From NCBI GenBank assembly GCA_030248225.1, contig JASANE010012370.1:20681-84680 (forward strand): 64,000 bases of DNA, given 5' to 3'. Made by a program: the position numbers and the translations under genes. Shown here one piece after another: positions 35,684 to 47,900 of this stretch (positions within the stretch are counted from its first letter, which is position 1; every line of letters begins with the position of its first letter). Source of the stretch: Trileptium ribeirensis (lineage: Eukaryota > Nematoda > Enoplea > Enoplida > Thoracostomopsidae). The notes under the pieces were generated by a model. The model saw only the letters and a list, made by a program, of their open reading frames with translations. It was not told the DNA's origin and made no database searches.

Positions 35684-36991
35684 CTTTGTTTCACAAACTC
35701 GGAGTTCCGCTTACTTGACTCTGTGACGATCGGAAACTGTTGATTTGTCCGCACGGACGAGCAGGCTCTTCCCGTCACGGCTTGGGGGCGAGAATGTCAC
35801 AAGCCCAGACGAAGCATGGCCTTCTAGCTCATTTATTTTGTATTACTACTGGAACTAAGGAATAAATGATAAGAACACCCCGCAGAATTTAACTCGTTCA
35901 AGGCGATTACTCGAAAAGTTTACTAGGAATTCATTCTATTTTCATCAGTATAGAATTTATTAAAGGGAGCAGGCCAGGCCATTGATTATCCGACGTTAAA
36001 CAATCAGGGCTTGTCGGAACCCTGTGGGGGCCACATAGGCTACAATGCTCTAGCACGGAGCATATCAAGATCTTAACTAGGCAAATCAACTTCAGCTTCA
36101 AATTTCTAAGGACATTTCCATCTTTTATTCCTACATTTGACACAGCTAATTATAGCTAAACAACTTCCGATGAGTCTAAGATAGGGAATAGCGGCTAGGC
36201 TCCATGACCTGTGAGCAGGTGTCGGTGCTAGCCTCCCTGGGGGACCTCAGGATTCGTACCAGAAACTAGACAAGAGCGCAACCAATCGGGCGGGGTCCGA
36301 ACACACCCCGTGAAACGCGCCTGCGGCTTGCTAAGCTCCGTAATTCTTGGGTCTGGCCAAGAACAGGGTCAAAACTTTAGCATTTACGGTCCGCCCTTGA
36401 GGTTACGATAGCCGGGGTAGTATGGGCATGGTGTTAGGAAGTTGCGCCATGCAGCTGCGCCACCGTTATTACATGTATACCAATGCGCGATGACGGACCC
36501 TTGTGACAAATAGCATGGTATTTTCGATTGATATATCTTTTAAGCACGAATGGCTTACGTTTTATTGTCCACATAACTGTGACTAATTTATGCAAGCAGT
36601 TTCCAAATTATCTGCACATGCTCTTCGTCGGTTTTGCGTTATAGATGAGTTATACCGCACGGAGAACCCCTAGCTTGTACGTACAGAGTTCAGGTGCACT
36701 CGAACCGTACATAACGCAGAAGGGGAGAATATTATAAAATTTACTACACAACAAAATAATAACCAAAAACTACATTATGTAATAAATTTGTGCTAGAGGC
36801 GAAAAGTATATACCAGTATTATAGTTTTTGGGTCGGCTGATAACCAAGCGTTTTACAAAGGCTAGCGTCATGAGACTACAAAATATTTTCGAGGTGCTGC
36901 GATTTCGTTTGTTCGGTTCGACATGTTTTGTCTAAACACCGCAAGACCGAAGGGGTTATAAATATTTATGTTTTGAATTATAGACAAACAA

Positions 36992-37247
36992 TCCATTCCG
37001 ACGTTTTGATGTCTCAGGGGTAGCTGGAGTTGGCAGGGTAGAGGCCTTGAGGGGAAGTGTTTTATGTGAGGCTAAAAACGTTCACTAATTCCCCCAGCCT
37101 CGGAGGAGCCATTTTTTGTCAATTTCACCCCATTTTTGCCAATTTTAACATGTTTTTGGTGAACAGTGAATGCGACGCTTTGGTGAATATATATGCTGTT
37201 TGTTTACTAACGGTTGAGCTATCTCGAAGCAACTGCTCGGATACTCG
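36992..37247 (+). repeat. Dispersed repeat family X, copy 2
   Basis: Homologous to 11912-12176 in the same orientation, with shared end block GAGCTATCTCGAAGCAACTG. It contains one extra AT-rich insertion relative to copy 1. Confidence 0.75.
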
Positions 37248-38439
37248 GAAGACAGCTCGCAATGCGAGAGAACAACAACATGTCCAATCGTGACGTATGC
37301 GCCGAATTTGGTTAGTACAAAAACGTAGAAAGGGTGATGTCGTAATTTCTGACATTTTTGGGAACTCAAAATTTTTGCCCTCATTTTTTCAACTTTACGA
37401 CAAACTTTTACTTTCTCCTATTTTTGACAATTTCGCCCAAATTTCTACGACTTCTTTACCTTACATTTGTAAATTCTCGTTTCAATTTTCAGCGCGCCTT
37501 CCTCGTTGGCGGGTTTTGGGCAAGCTTCCCAGCCTTTAGGCGTAAATTTGACTTGAGGTAGGTCCAGCACCTGAACATATTTTCGTATCAATACCAATGC
37601 CATATATAGCACAACGTGTTATAATGAATACATTCGTTTTTTTACATCTTTTACACCACTATCTAGTGGTGGGTATTAGCCAGAGTTCCCGTCGGCCAGT
37701 AAGTGTCCAACAGCACGTCAAAATTTAACAAAATTGAATAATTTTAACTAATTTTTCTCTGACATATTGTTAAATTCTTTAACGTTTGAATTGCGTACGT
37801 TGCATTGTTTTACAAGCACAACCAGGCACCAGGACGCGAACCCCGATTGCATTGTTACAAACTGAGTACGCATACAACTCAACTTTCTAGGAACTGTTGT
37901 TTAGGTTACAATATTATTATATATCCAATATTGTTTAAAATATCGCAAACCAAGTTAATAACAATGCACATGGAAAAAGACATTATAGGGCAAAACTCTA
38001 GGGATAACAGTTTCATATGTGCGCAGACCTTATTCGAGAACTGCAGAATTTAAAAATTCAGTCAATCAATAGGATAAGGTTCCATTAATCCTTTAATACC
38101 CGAGTTTATTATTTGTGTATCGTGCAATGTGTGAGAAATTACGAGCCGGCGAGAAAGAATGAGGAACTGACCACCAACTGCAATGATTGATGAACACCAA
38201 CAAATGGTTTCATGTTTTTGTATTCTCAGATGCTTGCGTTCTCGGATGCGACCGGAGACACTGGCTAAAGCATGTAATTAAATCATTCATGCCGCGGCTG
38301 GGGTTCAGAAGGCTACATTGCCTCAGAAAACTGCCGTCTCCTGAGGCCTGGTCTACCCCCAGTCAGGATACCCCTATTCCATTGGTGTTCCGCGCAGTCC
38401 CCACTCTGTGCGCCAAAGGCGCGCGAAATATTTTAAAAA

Positions 38440-38612
38440 CTTTGGTAAAAATAGGTTGAAACTGGCACTAATGGAGATAAAACTCGGCAAATATTGGTCG
38501 ACAACTTTTGTCAGTACTTCCCTGGAAGGCTTATTTCCCCCGGGTGTTCCTACCTCCCTCCCCGCCGACCCTGGCTACACCCGTCCTGAGACCGCGGAGC
38601 GTCATGATTTTG
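38440..38612 (-). repeat. Dispersed repeat family X, diverged inverted copy
   Basis: The complement of 38560-38612 reads GACGCTCCGCGGTCTCAGG followed by a GGGTCGGCGGGG block, close to 11922-11965. Similarity fades further along. Confidence 0.55.
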
Positions 38613-38712
38613 TAATTAAATCATGTTTTGATGTCATTGTTAAATCTCGTCCGACGGGTCCGATCCCAGTGCACAGTAGCCGTGATATTTACCATAGTAA
38701 ACGGTCATTTGT

Positions 38713-38994
38713 GTCCCGTGAATGATGTCGTAATAACGCTCTGTTATCGATAAAGCATGTTATGCATAAAGTTTATCGCTAGTCCTATTGAAATATTTGT
38801 GAAGGGGAAGAAAAGTTATCAAGAGCGACGAAAACCAATTACGGTACCGGTCGGTCCCGTGAATGATGTCGTAATAACGCTGTGTTATCGATAAAGCATG
38901 TTATGCATAAAGTTTATCGCTAGTCCGATTGGAATATTTGTGAAGGGGAAGAAAAGTTATCAAGAGCGACGAAAACCAATTACGGTACCGGTCG
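38713..38994 (+). repeat. Tandem duplication, 141-bp unit
   Basis: Two adjacent units (38713-38853 and 38854-38994) differ at only a few positions. Each contains TAACGCT.TGTTATCGATAAA, GCATGTTATGCATAAAG and ends in the near-palindrome GGTACCGGTCG. No coding frame is kept across the units. Confidence 0.9.
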
Positions 38995-40737
38995 TCCTTA
39001 TTCTCGCAAGAGCCAACTAAAACAAAGCCACGATATTTGTTTAGAAATTTTTAAGTTAAGCTATTTTAACAGGGACAGCCAGTGATGAGAGCTCCACAAC
39101 ACAAGCACAAGGGTTTCCGGCAAGTATTATTGAGACCATCAAAAACCCACCAATGCTTGCTTAAATGCCCCACTTCAAACGTATCAGTGTCCAGTTTTCA
39201 TACGCTGAGAGCCGGGAGCGGCACCAGAACACCCAAAATTGCCCGATACCCCGAACGGGTCCTCTACTATAAGTTTGGCGATTGATCACCCGACCATGCA
39301 TTTGAGTACGGGGCGAGGATAACCCCGCCGTTATATAAACAAACTTTCGTCTGGGCGAACAAAAAGGCCTTTAGATGGCAAACATTAAAGTGAATATTCA
39401 AATTTTCTTTTCAGAAGCAGTCGACTAGCGGGCTGCGAAAGTTCGCTCCCGACCTCGGCTGCCTGCGCGTTTCACAACGTCCAGAAACACTTTTTTTCCA
39501 TGCATTTCTTCTATTTTTCCCTGTACTAGCCGCTGTTTATGCGAGCTGTTTGGAAAGTCTTTTCGGATCAGCGCAAGGTTTAGACTGTTTATGTGCTTTG
39601 CTGATTATATTTCTTTAAATTTTAAATTTATGGTACTTTTATATATCGCCGGTTAGGGCTACAAATCAGCCAGAAAATAAAGGAGGGTAGACATAGGGAA
39701 TATAAGACGGGACTATGAAGCAGCATCGGAACCAGTTTGAAAAAAAGACAGTACTTTGAAAAAAGCGACTGTCGCTCTATGGGATTTTTTGTTTCTAAAG
39801 TTCGTTCTTTTCAGTTCGTTTTTGTTCTGTTTCTTCGCGATTTTCGCTCAGCTTACATTCCCATCCATGCAGCAAGTGGGAGGGCCTAGGGTCAGTTCGT
39901 TCTGCGTTGCTGACTCAGAGAGAACGGAAGAATCAGAAAATTTGTTTGAGATCTCCGTGATTTTTCGTACCCACTGGTTCCCCCAACCCTCTCGGCGATT
40001 TCGTTAGCGTTGGACTAGTAAGTAGGACTGGCTATCGCCGTTGATTTTGGTAATATGTTGAAATTTATATTTTATAGCATTGGACGTGCGAATTATTTGA
40101 ATATTTCAGTCTTGATGGTTGATCACGTTTATTTAAAGATGATTAGTCATGTCAAAGACGACCGCTGAACCGAGAATATTTCGCGTTAAAATTCGTTTAA
40201 GCGAGGCAAGACGCTACTTCTTTCCTCGGAATTCAGATCGAGTATACAACTAACGTTTGGTTGTTCCGCACTGTCTATATAGCCTACTTGTTTCGATTCC
40301 TGGGCGCGTCGGATGCTGATGTACCGATGTACCTTGGTGCGCGGACCCAACCAGCGGTCGAGGGGCAGGCGCGCCGCGTTTCCGTGCCATTTGAATTGAA
40401 AGGAATGGACTACTGTCAACAATTTCTAGTTTTGATGATTTCTGGCTTACTAATAAGACCACTGCTTTGGAGGCTCGAAATTCCTCCGAGTATTGGTTTG
40501 ATTCTGTGCATGCGAGAACTTAAAGATCATTAACAGTGGAAAGCACTGAGTGCTAATTTTATATTAAAATAGATATCACCTTAAATTTCACAGCAAACAG
40601 GATATGCGTCTTCAATCGGGACCTTGTGCTGTATACATTTGAGACTCGTCAAGAAAACTTTTAGAGTTTCTGAATGCCATAGTGGTATTCGAAGTTGTTG
40701 GGGTGTCCGTCCAGAGTGTGCGGCACGTGCAGGTGTA

Positions 40738-40758
40738 ACAGGGCCGCTTCGGCCCTGT
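40738..40758. repeat. Terminal hairpin of LTR
   Basis: A 9-bp perfect stem (ACAGGGCCG and complement) with CTT loop begins four bases inside the LTR. It is repeated identically at 60304-60324 and degenerate at 29550. Confidence 0.75.
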
Positions 40759-40857
40759 CACGAGCATTCCAGGACTTTCGTACTCAAAATCGTGGAAGCG
40801 TTGGCACATGGCTGTTCGTATAAAATCTCGCTTGCTCCAGCTGAAAGTTTTTAAAAA

Positions 40858-41440
40858 CGTTGTATACCGTGTTATATAAAAATGTAATACACCATTTCGT
40901 TATATAAAAAATGTAATAAACCATTTACATAAAAATTTGTATACCGTTTTATATAAAAATGTAATAAAACATTTACATAAAAAATGTTGTATACCGTGTT
41001 ATATAAAAATGTAATAAACCATTTGTATAAAAAATGTCATAGACCATTTACATAAATGCCGCATACCGTTTTGTATAAAATATATGAACCGATTTTGTAT
41101 AAAATGTACGAACCATTTTGTATAGAATGTATGAACCGTTTTGTATAAAATATATGAACCAATTTTGTATAAAATGTACGAACCATTTTGTATAGAATGT
41201 ATGAAGCGTTTTGTATAAAATATATGAACCGATTTTGTATAAAATGTATGAACCATTTTGTATAGAATGTATGAACCGCTTTGTGTAAAAGGTATGAACC
41301 GTTTTGTATAAAAATATCACTTGTATTTGTGAACCATTTAGTATAGAATTATCACTCATATTTATGAACCGTTTGGTATAACAATATTACTTGCATTCGT
41401 GAACAGACTTGTATAAAATGTCGTTTATGTTGAATAACCG
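40858..41440. repeat. AT-rich tandem array in 5' LTR
   Basis: Units of the type GAACC(A/G)TTTTGTATAAAATGTAT, 23-26 bp, preceded by ATGTAATAAACCATT-type units. Reading frames of FIQNGSYILYK type on the minus strand come from the repeat and are not genes. The same array is at 60425-61010. Confidence 0.85.
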
Positions 41441-42048
41441 TTCTGTGCATTTGTTGTAATTTACGATTTTGCTAGGGACGAGTGTTGTAACCTGACCAAA
41501 TTATGAGGAAATGAGCTGCCTCAACCGACCTGTAAGACCGAAAATAGAGCCCCACGCCGACGGAAACTGATCTTGTATAAGGAAATTAGTCAAAAATACA
41601 ACTAGCAGGCACTATGTGTTATAGGGTTGACGGTTACGACCGTCCGGGAATAGGAGGCCCCTGGCTGCACGTTCGAGAAAACACGTTGGTTAAGAATGAA
41701 ATCAAAAACATTAAGTTTACTTGGTTTTAGCAACACACCAAGTAATGGTCACGGAATACAGCAAGTAAAAATAAGCGGAAATCACACTTTTGGTAGTCTT
41801 CGCAAGCATGCGGAACGACGGATGCCGGGTTACTTCGAAGGCCCGCCACCGTCTACGGTGCCGTGATCCGGAACATAACCACAACAGACGGGTAGAACAC
41901 TTTGGGGAATGGTGAATGGACTTCCAAAACCGCTCCGGACAACGCCAGAACTTCGCCTGTAATACGCAGAGACAATCGCTACTTACGCTAAGTAGGATTG
42001 TCGCCGTGGAACCCGGACTATCACTTTCCATGTAGTTAGGACATATCA

Positions 42049-42056
42049 TATATAAG
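42049..42056 (+). promoter_or_regulatory. Candidate TATA box of 5' LTR
   Basis: TATATAAG, followed by a GT-rich stretch. The identical box is at 61621-61628 in the 3' LTR. With the AATAAA at 42631 this would give a short R region here and a much longer one in full-length LTRs. It is a motif-level call only. Confidence 0.4.
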
Positions 42057-42630
42057 ATATGTACATGTATCTATTTATGTATGTGTGTGTCCCGTGGACA
42101 CCTTCTTAGGCAAAACCGCCTTGTTTCTGTAACCTATTGCAGTATGCAACCAATACAAAACCCCACTTTCCGACATCCCCGTCGCCATACCCCGCGTCAG
42201 AACCGGCGCATGCGACCCCTTGTTTTGTTCATCGCGACTAGTTGAATCCAACTATACGTGTTGAACCTCCGCCCGAGTCCCTGCTGACTCGCTGCAGTCA
42301 CTCAAAGATGCCTAGAAACCGCTTAAGTAGTCGTCGCCCCGAGCGACCTGCATTTAGGAGCGTTTTCTGAAGCACTCTAGGGCCCCTGCTTAGTGCGCTG
42401 CATAGCTGACCTGTTCGCTAACATTGAGTCGAAGCAGGGATAACCGCCCCTAGTTCGCAACTTGGCGAATAACCGTACGCTCCTCCCTTGTTCTGTTTGG
42501 TTTACGTCCCGTGCCACTATACTGTGTCGAACCGCATTGACCGTAGCGAGATATATTAGGCCTTCCCGATCTGTTTAATTAGTCCCGCCACCTATGAGCA
42601 CTCGTCCCTCGATAACGGTTGAACTATGTA

Positions 42631-42636
42631 AATAAA
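42631..42636 (+). promoter_or_regulatory. Candidate polyadenylation signal of 5' LTR
   Basis: AATAAA within the conserved AATAAACTTTGT word shared with the solo LTR (35678). Confidence 0.5.
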
Positions 42637-43478
42637 CTTTGTATCTTAAACACTGTGTTCAGACTTATTTCGTTTCGAGACGCTAGGGATTTTGGTTTTA
42701 GCTTTCTACATGGTTTGTCCGCACGGACGAGCAGGCCCTGCTCGCCATGGCTTGCGCGCGAGAATGCCGCAAGCACTGGCGCGCATGGCCTCCTGATCTA
42801 TCTATTTGTGCTTTCCCGGATTTAGGAAATGAAACAATTGGAAACGTTACCAGAAGTTGACCCGTTTGTGACAGTGACTCAAAATTTGTTAGGCGTCCTC
42901 TTTATTTTGATCGGCTAAAACTTTCACTGGTCCAGGTACCAGTACGCTTGCTTAGAATTTACTGATAAGTGCAGGCCACGCCATTGAGAATCCGACACTA
43001 AACACTCAGGGCTCGTCGGAACCCTGTGGGGGCCACATAGGTCAATGCTCTAACACGGAGCATACCATGATTTTAACTAGGCAAATCGTCTTGAGCTTCA
43101 AATTTTTAGGGACTTTTTCACGTTCTATTTCAAAACTCACTACACTCAAACAGAATTTAACAACTTCCGATGAGTCTAAGATAGGGAATAGCGGCTAGGC
43201 TCCATGACCTGCGAGCAGGTGTCGGTGCTAGCCTCCCTGGGGGACCTCAGAAATCGTACCCGATACTAGACACGTGCGCAACCCTTCGGGCGGGGTCCGA
43301 ACACACCCCGTGAAGCGCGCCTGCGGCCTGCTAAGCTCCGTAGCTTCTTGGGTCTGACCAAGAATAGGTTCAAAATATAGTATTCACGGTCCACCCTTGA
43401 GGTTACGATAGCCGGGGTCGTATGGGCATGGTGTTAGGAAGTTGCGCCATGCAGCTGCGTCACCGGTTATTACATCGT

Positions 43479-43491
43479 TGGGGGCCACGCC
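43479..43491 (+). promoter_or_regulatory. Candidate primer-binding site
   Basis: TGGGGGCCACGCC begins four bases after the LTR end and starts with TGG, as needed to pair with the CCA end of a tRNA. I cannot assign the tRNA. A similar GTGGGGGCCACAT word occurs inside the LTRs (for example about 43027-43040), which is curious. Confidence 0.5.
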
Positions 43492-44948
43492 GTGAGGCGT
43501 AAATTTTCATTTCGACCCCACGTAGTGAGTTAAAATTTTGTTCAAACCATACACTCTAAGGCGTCAAATTTCTCGCTTTACCCCACGTCGCCTGCTAAAG
43601 TTTCTACCCTCTCATTGTGAGTTTGGAAACTCGGTTAATCTCCGTGCAGGGAGACATCTATTTTGTTTTGCGCGAGTGCATGGACGATAACCGCTTCTAG
43701 TGAATTCGGAAATTTTGCGAATAAAGCCCATAGGGTTTAGGATTTTAAGGCATGAACCTTTCGTAACTAAGACATGTTTTACACCCACGTATGTGCGCAT
43801 GGGCTGCAGAGTAATTGTTCATGAATACCTTATCGCTTTATGTGTTGTGTCTTATTTTTGTGCCCTTGCTTGGATTGCCGTAACCTACGCTTGCCCTAAA
43901 TTGCTTCTTCACGTTTCGCACGCGGACAGTGACCCTTGCTGCAGTTTGCGGTCTCGCTGAGCGCGCCATTGCCCAGGTATATCGATTTGGACGGGCACTA
44001 TTTCAGGACGTGTTTGTCGTACTGTTAACACCTAATCAACTAACTAATTATATCTCTCCTATCTGCGTATATTTGAATATTGGTATATTTGCTGACGGCA
44101 TTGACACCGTATTGACGATTTATTTCAACGCCGAATCTTGCTTCAAATCAACGTCTGTCGCTGATTGCGCCTTTCGGAAACCAAAGCCGTTCCGTTCCTT
44201 TCGATTCGATCGACATTCGCCTAATTTGCTTTCATTAGACAACCGCACGGACTATTCGCCGGCCGTAACTATTCGATTCCCTCGGAACGCTTGGTTGTGA
44301 ATACCGTTAATCCTCGAACTTTGCTGTAGCATTTGTTATTCCTGTTGGGACTTTTTCGCTTCAACGACTCGATTTTGCTCGACGGTGTATCGTGGACTGC
44401 ATTGGGGACGTTGCCGCGTATTCGAAAATCCTGCAGACGTGCCAACGGACAATTTGCGCCTCTCGATTGGGTGGATCGGACAATTCTTGAACGTTGCTGG
44501 CTGGACATTGTAAACGTGACTTTTGATTATTTTTCCTTAATATTTTGTTGATTTAATTATCATTTTTGTAACGTTGCTCCTGGTTATATTTAATTGTTGA
44601 CCTTTAATACTGCTGTGTTGTAATAGTTGTGGTTCGTTGCTATCAGGAAGATCCGTGGCTTATCACAGGTGTACTCTGTCTGACATTTTGCTGTTCGAAA
44701 GGACCGTTGGGTGTACTTATAAGTAACGAGCTTGAGTTTGTCGTAACGCGTACTTCCAAATTATTTTGTGCAGAGGGTGCCGGCTGTCCTAAATTTAATC
44801 GTTGGGTACAACTGATAAGGCTAGTTGTTCTGGTTTCTGATATTCATTTTGGACGTCTGATTAACATTTGTACCTAGGTAGTGTTTAAACTGAGACCAAC
44901 TCGCTACACATCTACGTATATATATATCAAGAAATAGTGACTGCGCCA
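43492..44948 (+). other. Leader of giant element, no clear gene
   Basis: About 1.45 kb between the primer-binding site and the Gag start. Three short frames exist (43700-43960, 43929-44300, 44333-44551); the first has one hydrophobic stretch. None has a recognisable domain or strong start context. The region may hold packaging signals and upstream ORFs. Confidence 0.5.
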
Positions 44949-47900
44949 ATGGATTCTAACGCCAATCACAACGGAGATTTGGAGACAAGTGACTTTTTCG
45001 GCGCGACGGATGGACCGATGGAAGATACCGTACGGCCCAGAACTCGACCGGCCGCAACTGCCGGCGAGCGACCGTTGACACCGCCACCACCTCGACCGAC
45101 TGGACACTTGCGTCGTGGAGACTTTGCTGAAGCGCTCGGCGCGGACGCGAGTGCCACGAACGCGATTCTACATCACTTAACCACCCAGTCCACCGGTCCT
45201 CCAATGATACCGCTAAGGGACATGCCGACCTTTGATGGGAAACCCGGAGGTCAGGATTTCGAAGATTGGGTTCGTATGTACAACCGTCTCGCCAACGCTA
45301 ATGGTTGGGACGATCGTCGGAAGTTGATCTGTGTACCTGCTCTCTTGCGTGGACCGGCAAGGGAGGCCTTCGAAGGCCTTCCACCGGCGAAGCGTCAAAG
45401 TTTTCTAGGACTCGTCGCCAACTTACGCTTTTTGTTTTCGTCTTCTCGTAGACCTGAGAAATCACTATCAGGACTTTGCACTAGGCAACAAGGAGCAAAC
45501 GAACCAGTTGCGATGTATGGTTTAGAGCTGCAGAAGTTGTGTGATCGCGCCTTCCCCGATATGGAAGATGAGCAAAGGGACACCATGCTACGCATGTTCT
45601 TTCAGAGGGGCTTGCGACCCGAGGTGCGCAGGCAAGTTCTTAACCAGATTCATGAGTGCGAGACGTTTCGCGATACAGTAGCTGTTGCTAAGCGGTATGA
45701 GGATGCAAATGCTGCATGCCCCGACCCAGACGCTTCGGTTACTAGTAAACCCCGCACTAAGACGGTAAACTCACTTCTTGAGGAAGGAGGCGAAGGTCTG
45801 ATCACACAACTCCAGACCATGATTGAGGAACACCGTAAGGCAAACACTAGTAATAGTGATACGATTAGTCGGTTGTTAGACGTAATTGACAAACGAGCTG
45901 AGAACACGCGTCAGTTAAACGCTCTCGCGCCGCCGTTTGTACCCGGCTCGCCTGCCGCGCCGCCGTGCTTGCCGATGCCGCATATCACTTGCTATCGTTG
46001 TGGTGAACCAGGGCATGTCATGCGCGACTGCCCGCATCCCGCGCGCTATCCGCCAGCTGCTAACAACGTGCCGCGTAACGCCGAACCTGCGCCAGTTTAT
46101 GCTTCTGGCGCTATACGTCGAGAGCCAATGCAGTATCAACCGAGGAATTACGGAGGACCCTATCCACGAAACGATAATTATCCTATGGGCCGTGGAGGTC
46201 CTCAACCGCCTCCGCCTCGTCGTTTCGAGAACGGAGCGGGACACCGAAATAACGTAGGATGGAATAGTGGAGGAAATCGTCCGAATTTGAATCAACCTGG
46301 ATATCAGTCTAACCGCCCAATCCCAGGTTTTGCTAATAGTGCTCGCGGTAATGGAGACTACGCAGGTAACCGACAATCCGCTATGTATAACAACAGACCT
46401 GGACAGGCTAATGGATATCAGAGAGCCGCTATTGAGCGACCGCAGTTTGAGCGCAATGTAGGTCTACAACAACAGTCTAACCGTCCGTATGTAGGAAATG
46501 GAGGAAATAGAAACGGAGGTGCAGTAGAGCGTCGCAGATATCAACTAAACTGTAGTGCTTCGCAGACGAAAGGTAATCGTGACCCTAGCCCAGCCACTAC
46601 CCACCGTTTAGATGTGCTTAGTCGTGAGCTCGGCATGATTCAGGGTAAGTTAGGATATAACACCCCAACTGGACGAGTGAATGCTATTGCAATTGCAGAC
46701 GAACCGCAGTATGACGATGACGGATATGAGATGAACCGAGACGACGATGACATGGACTTTTCCGAGATGACAGAGGGATTTGCTGAGAGGCATTTGAATG
46801 TGATTACGACTGCTCCTTGGGCTGATGCCGCGCGTCTTCCTCGGAGTTGTAGTCCATTCCAGCCGATCGACAATCCCGAAGATAGGACCTTGAACTTAAC
46901 CGACGCCGACTACGAACAGTATTTGGACGATAGCACCAGCACTGTATTATATAGCACCGAAAATAGAAAACACCAAAAAGAGGGTTATTTGGGAGAGGGA
47001 TTGTATATGTCATGCGTGGACATACCTAGCGCAGGTATTGATCCACAAGTATATATGTCTGCGAGCGATATAGAAAGCGAACCGCGAGGCGAGCGACAGG
47101 TCGACCAATCGAACCATCCGGCCGTGCGTAGGTCTGGAATGAACGAACGAACCTTAATGGCTTTGAAAGGTAGTAATGGTAGTGTTGAGATTTGTGATGG
47201 AATGGAGAATAATCAAGTTGAAAATTATAGGTTAAGTGAGTATAAGGAAAGTGATGATTTTATTGCCGGCCGTCCCCAGGGAATCACCTCAAGGGGGAAT
47301 TCCGGAACCCCCAGCTCTTTGGAGATGACTGCGAGGAATGTGGATGATGATGTTGATGTATTTGAGCCATTGTTATTATTATTTTCCTCCTCTGTGGCTG
47401 GCCATCCGATAGAGAGTGTGGTGGATGTTGTTGATGATTATTCCGGCAGGGAAGCCGAGGACGTTGATATGGCTCAAGAAGATACGGATCGATTCGGGTC
47501 GTCGTGTGAGACACCCATGGAGCTTTTGGAGACCGATGGAAGGTCAGGGACGATGGAGGTTAGGTTAGACGATGTAGAGGCCTCATCAGAGTCGCCTAGC
47601 CCTAGTTCCGTTCTAAATTATAGGTCGTATGATGTAGTATGTGGGTCGGACCGCCGCGCGGGTCGTCCCTTGTGTGATGATGAGAATTGTGTGTCGTATG
47701 AACTTGCTGATTTGCCTAAGTTAGGTCGCGCTTGCAGTATTAGAGAATTTATGATGGATAATGATGGATGTGATGTTGATGTAATTGAGTGCTATTTTGA
47801 ACCGGCCAATTATAGCACCGATGGACTTGAGGTGACTTTCCCGACCTCATTGGCAAGGGGTTCCACGGTCATTGGGTCCTTCCTTGATGCTGACCGGGGC

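Larger units (their letters stand above)
29546..36473 (+). mobile_element. Solo LTR, 6928 bp, with 4-bp target duplication
   Basis: It starts TGTAACAGG and ends GTTATTACA, the same termini as the LTRs of the element at 40734. TGTA flanks it on both sides (29542-29545 and 36474-36477). There is no internal retroelement region, so it is a solo LTR left by recombination between two LTRs. Homology to the 3' LTR (60300 onward) can be followed from end to end of what the window shows, for example 31256-31560 with 61690-62030 and 33578-33660 with 63923-64000. Homology to the 5' LTR covers both ends but not about 31437-35400. Open frames inside it are not conserved and I do not regard them as genes. 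Confidence 0.85.
36474..40733. other. Spacer between solo LTR and giant element; no gene
   Basis: About 4.3 kb with no recognisable coding region. It holds two copies of repeat family X (36992-37247 plus and about 38440-38612 minus) and a 141-bp tandem duplication (38713-38994). Everything else is unrecognised. Confidence 0.5.
40734..43474 (+). repeat. 5' LTR of giant element, internally deleted
   Basis: TGTAACAGG...GTTATTACA termini. 40734-42318 matches 60300-61891 almost base for base, and about 42345-43474 matches about 35415-36473 of the solo LTR. Relative to the solo LTR about 3.9 kb is missing, with the junction at 42318/42319. The missing part is present in the 3' LTR, at least up to the window end. 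Confidence 0.9.

Noticed and set aside
36165..36250. CCGATGAGTC near the LTR 3' end as a hammerhead ribozyme core
   Set aside because: The full CUGAUGA...GAAA core and three-helix arrangement are not present.
39756..40007. 83-codon frame with a hydrophobic N-terminus resembling a secreted protein
   Set aside because: It begins at TTG, has no conserved domain, and lies in repeat-rich spacer; hydrophobicity comes from a T-rich run.
41048..41359. Minus-strand frames of repeated FIQNGSYILYK type (also 40999-41256, 60570-60930) and NYDKVYNIFI type at 29718-30077
   Set aside because: They are read-throughs of AT-rich tandem arrays in the LTRs, with no independent evidence of coding.
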